Notes under the pieces: generated by a model
Databases searched by the model: none
What the model was told of the DNA's origin: nothing
The model's input: only the letters and a program-made list of their open reading frames with translations
From: UBA1426 sp050953365
Lineage (GTDB): Bacteria > Bacillota > Clostridia > Peptostreptococcales > Anaerovoracaceae
Direction: 5' to 3'
NCBI GenBank assembly: GCA_050953365.1
Contig: JBMNMN010000006.1
Span: 1 to 64,000 of the forward strand
Length of the DNA: 64,000 bases
Program-made: the position numbers and the translations under genes
In this document: positions 7,896 through 17,600 of the stretch, piece by piece
Position numbering within the stretch: the stretch's first letter is position 1
How the letters are laid out: the number at the start of each line of letters is the position of its first letter

Positions 7896-9451
7896 AGACG
7901 GTGTCAAGTTGTTGTGGAGTTTTTGCTTGACAACTCTCCCGATGTTATGCAACCAAACTCCGTTGCCGACCATAAGACCGGATCAGGATCTGTGTTGCAG
8001 TATTGACCGCCGGATTGTATTGTTCTTTTTCGAATATACTCCAGTCCCAACAACCATGAATTGCATTTTGTAGCCGTTTTTTTCCCATACTCCTTTAGAA
8101 TACTCCTGTTTTTTTCGTCTTCAGGTCGTCTGAAATCCTTTCCTGAAACGCTGCAACCGTTTCTTGTATAGACTCTAAGTTCTGCCATCTTGCTTAGGCC
8201 AGCTTCGCTCCAACCCATAGGATTTCTGCTTAATCTTTCCGAATACACATGACTTACTAAACCTTCTGTGCAGCTACCTATGATATCTTTTGTATATCTT
8301 CGCACAATTCCGTCCCAATTGTTTACAACATAACGGAGGAAGTTTCGAACCCGCTTCTCTTGCTTTGGTCCCTTGCAAAGAGACAGCATTTCTCGAATGA
8401 GGCTTGTCACTTTTTCCAGGCTCTTCTCTTGAACCGCCTGCCTTATACGGTGTCGGTAATTTTGTTTCGGAAAGGCCGCTGTCGCTTGTTTTAAGTGCTT
8501 CTCAAAGTGAAATCCATCCATAACATAGTGACAGTCGGCAAGCTCCTCCATTCCTTGCTTGATCCATGGAGCCCCATCACCATGAAGATAGATTCTCTCG
8601 ATTTGATTTTCTTCATAAGCTTGTGAGATGTACCCGCCTACCGTTTCCCAAGCCTCTTTTGTTTGATGAATGGTGGAGGTAAAGTGTACCGGATTCATCA
8701 GGACATTTCGCCCTTTATGGACGGCTTGGATTCCTTCACTTAACGTAATCAATGGAACCATGCGGTTTTTACCTTCCTGTAGATGAACGTGGTCTTCATC
8801 GGCAAAAATATGTAGTTCCGATGCGACTCGCTTTTCTTTAGGGGCTGCCTTTTCCAGTTTTCCCACTGCTCTCAACTTATTCTTTACCGTCTGGCGGCTC
8901 ACTTCACCGTTGGTTACTATCTTCGTACTCTTTTCATAGGAAACCTCTGCCGATTGTTCCACTAGGCGGGCGCTCACATTGGCACTCACTCGTTCATAGG
9001 CGTATATACCAATTATGAAATCCAACGGATATACATAGGCACCTTTTGCCTTTTCGTAATAGTAGTCTCGTTCTATGTCGATTCGACCTACCTCCGTCAG
9101 AAGACTCCTTTGCCGGTCTTTTTCTTTTAGAATAAGCCCCTGCTCTTTTCGAAATGCCTTGTCCGCTCTAAGTTCTTCATTCAATTGCTTCACGATTCCC
9201 GATATCAGGGCTCGAACGCTTTCTTTGCAAAGACCCAGGGCATCAGATGCAAACTGATCTATATCGGATATGCCTCCTTCTTCAATCCGTTTGCAAATAT
9301 TTCTTCCCAATTCCGCAATGATTTGTTGTACAATAGTTTCCACAGAGATCTTCCCTCCTTGTTTGTGTTTTGTTGCTGAAACTATTTTAACACAGGAGAG
9401 TTGATCTCTGTTTCTTTCCTTTAAAAACTCCACAACTATTTTACACTATCT
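7896..9451 (-). mobile_element. ISLre2-family insertion sequence, complete
   Basis: 1,556-bp element with one transposase gene. Ends are matching imperfect inverted repeats: left AGACGGTGTCAAG...TTGTGGAGTTTTT (7896-7924), right end reading inward AGATAGTGTAAAA...TTGTGGAGTTTTT (9451-9423). The element is flanked on both sides by GGCTGC (7890-7895 and 9452-9457), a plausible 6-bp target duplication. It sits between the AOR operon promoter and alr and interrupts no gene. Confidence 0.85.
7904..9343 (-). CDS. ISLre2-family transposase
   Basis: 479 residues from a GTG at 9343 preceded by AGGAGGGAA. The longer frame to 9433 would begin inside the terminal repeat and is less likely. The protein matches UPF0236/ISLre2 transposases: a charged N-terminal helical part (TEVGRIDIERDYYYEK), then an RNase-H-like core with conserved acidic positions (LHIFADEDHVHLQ, IYLHGDGAPWIKQG, YVMDGFHFEKHLK) and a C-terminal cysteine/histidine-bearing region. 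The frame is intact, so the element may be active. Confidence 0.9.
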   Translation of the reverse strand: METIVQQIIAELGRNICKRIEEGGISDIDQFASDALGLCKESVRALISGIVKQLNEELRADKAFRKEQGLILKEKDRQRSLLTEVGRIDIERDYYYEKAKGAYVYPLDFIIGIYAYERVSANVSARLVEQSAEVSYEKSTKIVTNGEVSRQTVKNKLRAVGKLEKAAPKEKRVASELHIFADEDHVHLQEGKNRMVPLITLSEGIQAVHKGRNVLMNPVHFTSTIHQTKEAWETVGGYISQAYEENQIERIYLHGDGAPWIKQGMEELADCHYVMDGFHFEKHLKQATAAFPKQNYRHRIRQAVQEKSLEKVTSLIREMLSLCKGPKQEKRVRNFLRYVVNNWDGIVRRYTKDIIGSCTEGLVSHVYSERLSRNPMGWSEAGLSKMAELRVYTRNGCSVSGKDFRRPEDEKNRSILKEYGKKTATKCNSWLLGLEYIRKRTIQSGGQYCNTDPDPVLWSATEFGCITSGELSSKNSTTT

Positions 9452-9517
9452 GGCTGCATTTGGCGGCTTCCTGATTATGGAACACCTTTATTTGCAAATA
9501 ATCTTGGCTGCGGTCAG

Positions 9518-9546
9518 TTGAATAATTCTGATTATTTTTATATACT
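9518..9546 (+). promoter_or_regulatory. Sigma-A promoter of alr
   Basis: TTGAAT (9518-9523), 17-nt spacer, TATACT (9541-9546), giving a leader of about 120 nt before alr. Confidence 0.6.
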
Positions 9547-9675
9547 ATATTCTGTAAATTGCAGTTTATCCCAACATCTTTCAACCGCCTGCTTTCTGCT
9601 TTTCGAACCGCCTCTTCGCAAATCCGGAGCAGACGAAAGTATACAACAATTATTACAACACGAGGAGTTCAACAA

Positions 9676-10812
9676 ATGCATAAAGAAACACTGAGACCCG
9701 CCTGGGCAGAGATTGACCTTGGTTGCATCAAGCATAACATCATGGAGATTAAGCGCAGGGTGGGAGACACACCGATCATCGGCGTAGTCAAAGCAGACGG
9801 ATACGGCCACGGCGCTGTGGAAGTTTCAAGGATATTGCTGAATAATGGCGTTTCCTCTTTAGCGGTGGCAACCCTCAGCGAGGCCGTCCAGCTTAGGGAT
9901 GCCGGCATCGATGTACCTATTATAATGCTGGGACTCACTCCTTGGCACTACCAGAAAACTCTTATCGAATACGACATTACTCCCGTTGTTGCATCCTATT
10001 CGGATACCCGGGCTCTTTCCGCCCTTGCAGTGGAAGCCGGAACGACTGTAGATGTCCTAGTTGCTGTTGAAACGGGTATGGGAAGAATCGGTCTTATGCC
10101 GAGCAAGGAAAGCGTCAACGAAATTATTGGCATCAACAACTTGCCCAACATCAGAATAAAAGGCATTTTTTCCCACTTTTCCTCTGCCGATGAAAAGGAC
10201 AAAAGTTATACATTTCAACAGATCGAAAATTTTAACCGCTTCTATCAGGACTTGGAGGCGGCAGGCATTTCTATAAAGTTTAGAACTCACGCAAACAGCG
10301 CCGCCACTATGGAAGTACCGGAAGCTTGGTTTGATGCGGTACGTCCCGGAATTATTCTCTACGGTTGCTATCCTTCCAACGAGGTAGACAAAAGCCTGTT
10401 AAGCCTCAAACCTGCCATGACCCTCAAAGCCTCCATCGTGTTTCTAAAAAGAGTTCCCGCCGGAACCTCCATCAGCTACGGCAGAAAGTTCGTAACGGAA
10501 AGGGAAAGCGTCATTGCTACCATTCCCATCGGCTATGCTGACGGCTATCCCCGTCTGCTGTCAGGAAAAGGCAGAGTGCTGATTCGCGGCCAGTACGCCC
10601 CCGTTGTAGGGAACATCTGCATGGACCAGTGTATGGTGGATGTCACGGACATACCGAATGTTAAGAAATATGATGAAGTGGTGCTGATAGGAACGCAAGG
10701 CGACAAAACCATTTTAGCCGATGAAATTGCAGAAAAAACCGGCACCATCAATTACGAAATCGTGTGCCGGATCGGAAAACGTGTTCCACGAGTTTACATC
10801 AACGCTGAATGA
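9676..10812 (+). CDS. alr: Alanine racemase
   Basis: PLP enzyme that interconverts L- and D-alanine for peptidoglycan. 378 residues from the ATG at 9676 (CGAGGAG site upstream), preferred over an upstream frame from 9559. The PLP lysine is Lys39 in VVKADGYGHGAVEV. The second catalytic residue, a tyrosine, lies in SISYGRKF, and the C-terminal beta domain has GNICMDQCMVDVTD. Fold type III. The gene is monocistronic, and its last 14 nt overlap the 3' end of the convergent cbrT gene. Confidence 0.95.
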   Translation: MHKETLRPAWAEIDLGCIKHNIMEIKRRVGDTPIIGVVKADGYGHGAVEVSRILLNNGVSSLAVATLSEAVQLRDAGIDVPIIMLGLTPWHYQKTLIEYDITPVVASYSDTRALSALAVEAGTTVDVLVAVETGMGRIGLMPSKESVNEIIGINNLPNIRIKGIFSHFSSADEKDKSYTFQQIENFNRFYQDLEAAGISIKFRTHANSAATMEVPEAWFDAVRPGIILYGCYPSNEVDKSLLSLKPAMTLKASIVFLKRVPAGTSISYGRKFVTERESVIATIPIGYADGYPRLLSGKGRVLIRGQYAPVVGNICMDQCMVDVTDIPNVKKYDEVVLIGTQGDKTILADEIAEKTGTINYEIVCRIGKRVPRVYINAE

Positions 10813-11497
10813 GACCGTATTTTGTTTTGATCCGTTCCAACTTATCCAGCATGGGCCTTGCTAAAAGTAACAGAAAGATAACTGTTGAAGCGGAATGGAC
10901 CAGATTAAAAGGCAATCCCGCCGTATAGGTAACGGCCACAAGCTCCCAGGAAAGGCTGCCCGCCCAGGCAAGAACGGAACTTAGGTCCATAATGCCGCCG
11001 TATATAAAAAATGTAGCAAACCCTCCGAAAATGCAAAGCGAGGGTTTCGTTTTTTTCAGCACTCCTTTTTGCGTCAGTATGCCTGCCAGATAGCCTATAA
11101 TCCCCAGGCAGAACATCTGCCAGGGGGTAAAGGGGCCCATTCCAAAAAAGAAGTTGGAAACCAAGGCCGTCATAGCCCCCACCAGAAAGCCGGATTCACC
11201 GCCGAAACACACACCCGCAATGATGATCAATGCGATAACGGGTTTGAACTGAGGCACCATGAAAAAGGCCGCTCGACCTGCCACCGCAATGGCTGTGAGA
11301 ACCGCTATGATTATGATCTCCCGCGCCTTTGGTTTACTTCCCTCAAAGCTGAGGAAGAAGGGAATCATCGTGTATATGACTAACAGCAGGCTTATAAAAT
11401 AGTATTTTCGATCGTTTAAAAATACCACGCCTCCGATTATGGTTGCAGGCACTATAATCAAAAACAATAAGGCCGTGAAGATGGTTCGTTTTTTCAT
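10799..11497 (-). CDS. cbrT: ECF transporter substrate-binding (S) component, predicted cobalamin
   Basis: 232-residue membrane protein with about six hydrophobic helices and the S-component style segment TAIAVAGRAAFFMVPQFKP near the middle. The start at 11497 overlaps the cbrU stop as ATGA and has a GGAGG site; the longer frame is in cbrU coding sequence. The operon begins at a cobalamin riboswitch, so the likely substrate is vitamin B12 or a corrinoid, as for CbrT of lactobacilli. Specificity is inferred from context rather than from recognised binding residues. Confidence 0.8.
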   Translation of the reverse strand: MKKRTIFTALLFLIIVPATIIGGVVFLNDRKYYFISLLLVIYTMIPFFLSFEGSKPKAREIIIIAVLTAIAVAGRAAFFMVPQFKPVIALIIIAGVCFGGESGFLVGAMTALVSNFFFGMGPFTPWQMFCLGIIGYLAGILTQKGVLKKTKPSLCIFGGFATFFIYGGIMDLSSVLAWAGSLSWELVAVTYTAGLPFNLVHSASTVIFLLLLARPMLDKLERIKTKYGLIQR

Positions 11498-13269
11498 ACT
11501 TCCTCCTGTACCGGGGTTTCTCGCTGCAAGACTTTTTTCTGCCACAGGTTTTCGCGGCATAATGTGACCACATCCTGCACTGTGACCGCGTTCTCAAACA
11601 GATGGCGGGACATGCGGTTTGCCGCCGTGGTATAAAAGCTGTTGCCGGAAAAGAATTGATTGGGCGTGTTTGTAGTGATTACATTTCCGTCGAAGAACAT
11701 AGCGCAGAGATCTCCATAGTTTCCGCAGAACTCAATATCATGGGAGACCATGATTATGGTAACTCCTTCATCCACCAGTTGCTTCAGTATTTTAGCCAGT
11801 TTCTGCTTAAAGTGGTTGTCCAGCCCTTTTGTCGGCTCATCCAAAAGCAGCACTTCCGGCTCCGTCAACATAACTTTTGCCAATGCGACGCGCTGCTGTT
11901 CCCCTCCGGAAAGATCATATGGATGGGATTCCAGCAGATGGGTAATTTCAATGCGGTCTGCTATTTCCCTTACTCTTTGCTCCTTTTCCCGGGCTGAAAG
12001 AGTTTTCTCGTCCAGTACCTCCATCAGATCGAGAGCAACCGTCTTTTCCACAAAGAGGGTTTGAGGATTTTGCGGCAGAATAACTATATTTTCCGTGATT
12101 TTCCTGTTCCGTTGCTTGGCGATATCTTCTCCCTTTACAATCACCTTTCCCCGATAGGGTTTGTTGATGCCGCCTATAATGGAAAGGGCCGTGGTCTTGC
12201 CGGATCCGTTTCCGCCGACAATGCAATACAACTGTCCTTTCTCCACCTTCAGGGAGAGGCCTTTTATCACATCCACATCATCCCTGCTGTAACGGAACCA
12301 GACGTCTTTCAGTTCAATAAGGGGCTCACCCTGAGGCCGGGATTCTCTGGGATCATCAATTCGCAGCTTCACCAGCTGCTTTCCTGCAAACAGATCGGTC
12401 AGCCACGTCCTTCCCTGACGAACCGTAATGGGACTGGCCTCTGCCGGCTCCGGGCCGGGCACCTGTTTCGGGCCGGGGGCCTGTTTCGCGGACATCTTAT
12501 GATTTGTCAGGCTCTCAAAAATTTGCATGGGAGCGGGCATAGCCACAAGCAGAGGATGGTTTTTCTGCGCAAGGATTTTACCCACCTTTTCCGGCGCATC
12601 CTCTGCCAGGATGCGGCCCTTGTCCATGAGAATCACCCGGTCGGCCATGGGAAAAACATCTTCGAGCCGGTGCTCCGTCATGATGATGGTGGTACCGATC
12701 TCCCGATTTATCTTTTTAACCGTTTCCAGAAAATCCGTAGCTGCGATGGGATCCAGCTGGGCAGTGGGCTCATCCAATATCAATACATCCGGCTGCATGG
12801 CCATGACGGACGCAAGGTTCAATGTCTGTTTCTGACCTCCGGAAAGCTGGGACACATCCCGCATAAACCAGCTTTGAATGCCGAAAAAATTTGCCATTTC
12901 CGCCACCCGAAGACGGATCACCCTTGTATCGTAGCCCAGGCTTTCCAGTCCGAAGGCAAGCTCATGCCATACTTTATCCGTAACGATCTGATTGTCCGGA
13001 TTTTGAAGCACGTATCCGATGCGGGATGCCTGCTCCCGATCGCTTATGGTTTCAATGGGACGACCGTAAAAAAGGATTTCACCCTTTCGCTGGCCGTGAG
13101 GTGTGAGCACGCTCTTTAAGTTGCGCAGCAAAGTGCTCTTCCCGCAGCCGGTTTGACCGCAGACTACTACAAATTCGCCATACTCCACCTTAAAGTTGAT
13201 ATCGGATATAGCCGGCTGTTCTCTTTCCGGATATGTAAAACTCAGATCCTTGATTGTAAACGTTGCCAC
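11494..13269 (-). CDS. cbrU: ECF transporter duplicated ATPase (fused A and A' domains)
   Basis: 591 residues with two complete ABC ATPase domains in one chain. Domain 1 has Walker A GQTGCGKST, signature LSGGQKQTLNL and Walker B VLILDEPTAQLDP. Domain 2 has GGNGSGKTT, LSGGEQQRVALAKVM and VLLLDEPTKGLD. A linker rich in Pro, Gly and Gln, with a short internal repeat (KQAPGPKQVPGPEP), joins them. It energises uptake with CbrV and CbrT. It overlaps cbrV by 28 nt and cbrT by 4 nt, indicating coupled translation in a dedicated (group I) ECF module. Confidence 0.9.
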   Translation of the reverse strand: MATFTIKDLSFTYPEREQPAISDINFKVEYGEFVVVCGQTGCGKSTLLRNLKSVLTPHGQRKGEILFYGRPIETISDREQASRIGYVLQNPDNQIVTDKVWHELAFGLESLGYDTRVIRLRVAEMANFFGIQSWFMRDVSQLSGGQKQTLNLASVMAMQPDVLILDEPTAQLDPIAATDFLETVKKINREIGTTIIMTEHRLEDVFPMADRVILMDKGRILAEDAPEKVGKILAQKNHPLLVAMPAPMQIFESLTNHKMSAKQAPGPKQVPGPEPAEASPITVRQGRTWLTDLFAGKQLVKLRIDDPRESRPQGEPLIELKDVWFRYSRDDVDVIKGLSLKVEKGQLYCIVGGNGSGKTTALSIIGGINKPYRGKVIVKGEDIAKQRNRKITENIVILPQNPQTLFVEKTVALDLMEVLDEKTLSAREKEQRVREIADRIEITHLLESHPYDLSGGEQQRVALAKVMLTEPEVLLLDEPTKGLDNHFKQKLAKILKQLVDEGVTIIMVSHDIEFCGNYGDLCAMFFDGNVITTNTPNQFFSGNSFYTTAANRMSRHLFENAVTVQDVVTLCRENLWQKKVLQRETPVQEEV

Positions 13270-14150
13270 TTAATAGCCTCCCAGACATTGATGATTACAG
13301 GCGCATAACAGAGTAAAGCGTAGCCCGCATATATAAACAAACTGATTATCGTAACGGTTTCTACCTTAATAGAAGGAAAGTATTGAATGTTGTTCTCCCC
13401 CATAAGCCCACCGGCTATGACTAAGAGAATCAGGATCACAAAGCAAATCAGAGCCCGGCGGTCCCGGCTGTCAAATCGATAAATTGCAAAGCTGCTCCTG
13501 CCCGGCAGACCATAACCCCTTGATCGCATGGAATCTGCCGTATCAATGGCATTTTCCAGCGCCCAGCTCACCATGATAGACAAAATTTTTATCCCGTGTC
13601 TTGCCCTTTGCCGCAAGGTTCCGTCTGAAATATCCCTGCCGATGCACTTTTGGCTGTTTGAGATCAGCCGAATTTGATTCTTAAATTTAGGCACGAACCG
13701 GAGAACCATGGAGAACATCATGGACAGCGAAGGAATTATCCGCCCGAAAAGATACATAAGCTTATCCGAAGTCATGACCACATTCACGCAAGAAAACCAC
13801 AGGATTACAGTACCGAACATGACTGCAATAGCCACGCCGTACAGTATGGACTCTAAAGTCAGGGGGTTGTCTCCCATGTATCGCAGTATCGTCACCCCTC
13901 TATGGTTGAACAAGGGGTTTACCGCGCCGGCAACCAGCATCATGGGAATCAGGAAAATCAAGGCAAATTTCAACGTCCTTTTCCCGGAAAGGCTCACTGC
14001 ATAGATAAAGGATCCGCTCATGGATATGGCCAAAAAAACAGGATGCAGGAAAACCATGCTGAAGCTTATGACAGCACAGAAAAAAACGGCATTTACAATG
14101 GGATGGTACGTGGAAAATGTATCTTTCAAACTTTGGCTCCTTCGTTTCAT
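13242..14150 (-). CDS. cbrV: ECF transporter transmembrane coupling (T) component
   Basis: Membrane protein that links the ATPases to the S component. It has several hydrophobic helices, and the coupling motif MRSRGYGLPGRSSF contains the Arg-containing short helix of T components. I start it at the ATG at 14150 (MKRRSQSLKD; 302 residues) with GGGCGGAAAG upstream at a rather long distance; an in-frame TTG at 14213 is possible. It follows the S-layer protein gene after a 470-bp hairpin-repeat region and may be read from the same riboswitch-controlled transcript. Confidence 0.85.
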   Translation of the reverse strand: MKRRSQSLKDTFSTYHPIVNAVFFCAVISFSMVFLHPVFLAISMSGSFIYAVSLSGKRTLKFALIFLIPMMLVAGAVNPLFNHRGVTILRYMGDNPLTLESILYGVAIAVMFGTVILWFSCVNVVMTSDKLMYLFGRIIPSLSMMFSMVLRFVPKFKNQIRLISNSQKCIGRDISDGTLRQRARHGIKILSIMVSWALENAIDTADSMRSRGYGLPGRSSFAIYRFDSRDRRALICFVILILLVIAGGLMGENNIQYFPSIKVETVTIISLFIYAGYALLCYAPVIINVWEAIKWQRLQSRI

Positions 14151-14228
14151 TTTTATTTTAACTAACTTTCCGCCCTCGGCTTTATTTTTCTCAGCACCGG
14201 GCACGGAAAGCAATTTGGATCTCCAGAA

Positions 14229-14662
14229 GCAACGGTCCCCCTCATTTAGCGTTCAAACTCGTTGCTTTTTTGCCTACGAAGCAACGGAGATTTTGATTTT
14301 GGACCGGATACCGTTGACGTTCTGCTCTTGCAGGCAACGGTAATCGAGTTTTTGAACGATGTACCGTTACTTTTCTGGGCTGGAGGCAACGGACACTTTC
14401 GATTTTGCCCGAATACCGTTGCTTTTTTCTCGTCGAAGCAACGAAATTGGGACTTTTGTCCAGCCTACCGTTGCCTTTTCTTTATCCTGGCAACGAAAGC
14501 CGTTCATTCAGCCGAATTGTCGCTGCTTTTTTCCCGTCAGAGCAGCGAACACTCCCGTCCGTCCTCTCCGGCCCTCACCGCGCGTCTCTCGTGTCCGCCC
14601 TACCGCCGCTTTTTCCCGGCCAAGGCAGCGAAATGCAAGTCTCGATTACACTCTATCGTTGC
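14229..14662. repeat. Array of about eight 52-bp hairpin-forming tandem repeats
   Basis: The 470-bp gap between the S-layer protein gene and cbrV consists largely of degenerate repeats with a 51-54 bp period. Each has CGTTGC, a 15-nt T-rich stretch and the complement GCAACG. Left arms start near 14260, 14310, 14363, 14416, 14468, 14521, 14603 and 14657. The pieces between hairpins also match one another (ATTTTG...GA-TA). In the copy at 14521-14547 both arms are changed in step (CGCTGC with GCAGCG). The period is not a multiple of three and no gene reads through it. Confidence 0.8.
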
Positions 14663-14685
14663 TTTTGATTTTCCTTGTTCCAGTT

Positions 14686-17600
14686 TCAATTTTTATCAAC
14701 CAGCATGTTGTAAATCATGGTTGCTGCTTCTGCCCTTGTCGCATTGCTCAACGGTTGGAAGCGGAAGCTTCCGTCCTGATTTTTCATCCCGCTAATGATC
14801 CCTGCCTGCTGCATGGATTCAACGGCAGCCTTTGCATATCCTGCTATCTGCGGATGATCGGCAAATGTCAATTTTGGCGCCTTTTGCCCGTAGGCCTTCT
14901 TTGCTATCTTTTCATTATAATTGTTGAGCATTACCGCGATGTCCTGCCTGCTGATCCTGTCATCGGGTTTAAAGCTAAAGCTGCCGCCTTTGTTGGCATA
15001 ACCGCTGACAACGCCCATCTCCTTGGCCCAAGCTACGGAAGGCCCATACCAACTATTTATATCCACGTCATTAAAAGATACTTCTTTGTAGGCAGAAAGA
15101 TCTGCTCCGCTCATCCGGGCAAGAACCGCTACCAGCATGGAGCGGGTCAGGGGGCTGTTCGGCGCAAAAGTGGCAGCGCCGGTTCCGCTGAAAATCCCTC
15201 GTTCGTAGGCGTATTTCACCGGAGTGTAGAACCAGTCATTTTCGGTCACATCTGTAAAAGGCCATTTGGCCAGAGTTTCATCATATCCTATCACGAAATA
15301 AGACAAATGGTCTACCGTAAACACAACCTTGCCGGCAACCGGATCATAAGCTCCTTCTAACGGAATGAGATTGCCCTCATTGTCCAGATAGTAAACCACT
15401 ATGCCTAAGGGGCTTTCCCCTTCTTTCAATTTGTATGGCAACGAAATGGTGAGTTTGCCGCCAAATTCTGAAATGTTCTTTTTGCCACTGGTAACATTTA
15501 TATTATATACCGGTCTGTCGCCCGCCGCTTCGCGCTGCTTCACACTCAAGTCCTTGTTCGAAGCCTGCTCAATAGTGATCTCCACCGAATCGCCGCTCAT
15601 CTGATCCACCAATCCGGCCAACGCCTCCTTATCAAAGGCAATATCACCCAAGGCCAGGCTGACGGTCCAATTGTCCGCTTTACCTGCATTGATGTCTTTC
15701 AGGACGGCATCCAGAGCGTCTTTCGCAATGGTGCCCGTTGTTTCTTCCGTAAGTACAAGTTGATTCCACTGTTCAGAACCCTTTTCTTTTGTAAAATCCA
15801 AAGTGTAGATCCATTCAATTACTTCACCGCCATAGAGTTTGCAGTCGGCTGCAGATTTCTTGGGGTCCTCTCCATCAACGTAATAAAGCCAACCTGAATT
15901 TTCTCCGCCTGTAAATTCACCAAGACCATCTATTTCCGCAACATATTTTCCGCCATAAGCAATCTGGAAAGATATTTTTGCTTTTGACAGCACGGCTTTT
16001 AGAACATCCATTACTGTAGTCTTTCCCGGTTCAATCACATATGCGGAATCCGAGGCAATAGTACCCTTTCCGCTGCTTTTTATGGTAATTTTGACCGTTT
16101 TTGCCTCAGGGGCAGAACCGCCGCTGCCCAATACAGTAACATTGAAGGTTGCTGTTTGTCCCTGATAAGAAACGGTAACCATCTTTGTTCCTGCGCTAGA
16201 GGTGTCGATTGGAGATATTGTATAATCGCCAGCGGTTAATATCTCAAAATTATCAGGGTTTGCATTGAAATATGCAGTTACTTCCATACCGGTAGGATCG
16301 AAGGGTTCATTAAGGTCGTATGTGAGTATATCCGGCATTTTCGTCACTGCAATACTCGTAAGCAGTTTGGCGTCGGGCCAGTTTGTATACTCACTGACAT
16401 AGGCGTCGAAATGATACAGATTGCTGCTGCCGGATCCATGCAGATTTTCGTAAGCCGCCAGCGCCTGAAATCCCTGAATGCTCGCATACACGTTTGCCAG
16501 TGTATTGTTATCAAAACCGAGCTTGTTATCACCTGTTCTGAAAGACAGCAAATCTGTAATTAAGGTAGAGCCGCCTTTTATAAATCGAGAGTCATTATGA
16601 GCATCGATTCCTAAAGCAGCAAGTCCAAGAATTACTGTAGAAGTGGTGTTGGAATTTCTTGAGCCAAAACCTCCGTCTATAGATTGCCTTGTAGACAAGG
16701 CGTTAATTGCTTTGTCAATTGCAGTTTTAATTCGAGCAGTATCTATACCGTTTAAGCTGTCCGATGCAGAAAGGTAATAGGGTGCCAATGCAGACATGGC
16801 CATACCTGTATAATCTATACTCTCATCGAACAATCCGGACTCCTTTTGTGTGTTGAGAATTGTATCTATCAGCGCTTCTCTCTTTACTTTCGGATTTGCC
16901 GGGAGCGGATACACTTTTTCTCCGTTTGCTTTTTCTAAGTCGTAAAGTAATAAAATGTACGGAGCGCTGTATTTATCAATGGAGCCCTTATAATTCGCAA
17001 TCAGATCAAATAAATTGACCGGGGCATCAATGCCTTGTGAATCCTGTATATTGGTAACATCGATTCCTAAAGCAGCCAGTGCAATGGCCATTTTAGCCAT
17101 GCCCCCTGCGTTTCCTTCGCCACGGTAAGCGAATTTATATATCTCCGACAGAGCCGCTGCCAAATATTCTTCTTTGTCCTCCTCAGATATCTCTTCTCCG
17201 ATAGCATTCATGGCAAGAATCCAATCCGTTATAGGTTGAGACCCTTTTACAGTCTTTACTCCGTCTATAACAGCCGATATCTCCGCAGGAATATCTCTCT
17301 CATCTTCACTTTCGCGGGTAATGATAAGCGTATGAATTTGAGTATCTGTATCGTTTGTGACGGTAAACTTGAAAATATTATCGCCCGCATTTAAATCTGC
17401 GTCATTTCCCAGATCGTAGGAAGAAAAGTCACCGTCATCCGCTGCTTTATATGATGCCGCTACCGCTGCAGCACTATCGTTTGCTGTTGCGTTAACTGCC
17501 ACTTTTTTAACTTTATTATTGACAGTTATTCCATCCCCGTTTAAATAACCTATGCCGTTTATAGTTTGTGACCATTCATTTTCGGATGGATCCATAAATT

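Noticed and set aside
12061..13119. 352-residue open frame on the plus strand opposite cbrU
   Set aside because: Antisense shadow of a duplicated ABC ATPase whose motifs are complete on the minus strand.
14229..14662. CRISPR array
   Set aside because: The repeats are degenerate and the intervening segments resemble each other instead of being unique; no cas genes are nearby.
14359..15360. 333-residue open frame on the plus strand over the hairpin array and the SLH region
   Set aside because: It crosses the repeat array, whose period is not a multiple of three, and then runs antisense to the SLH domains.
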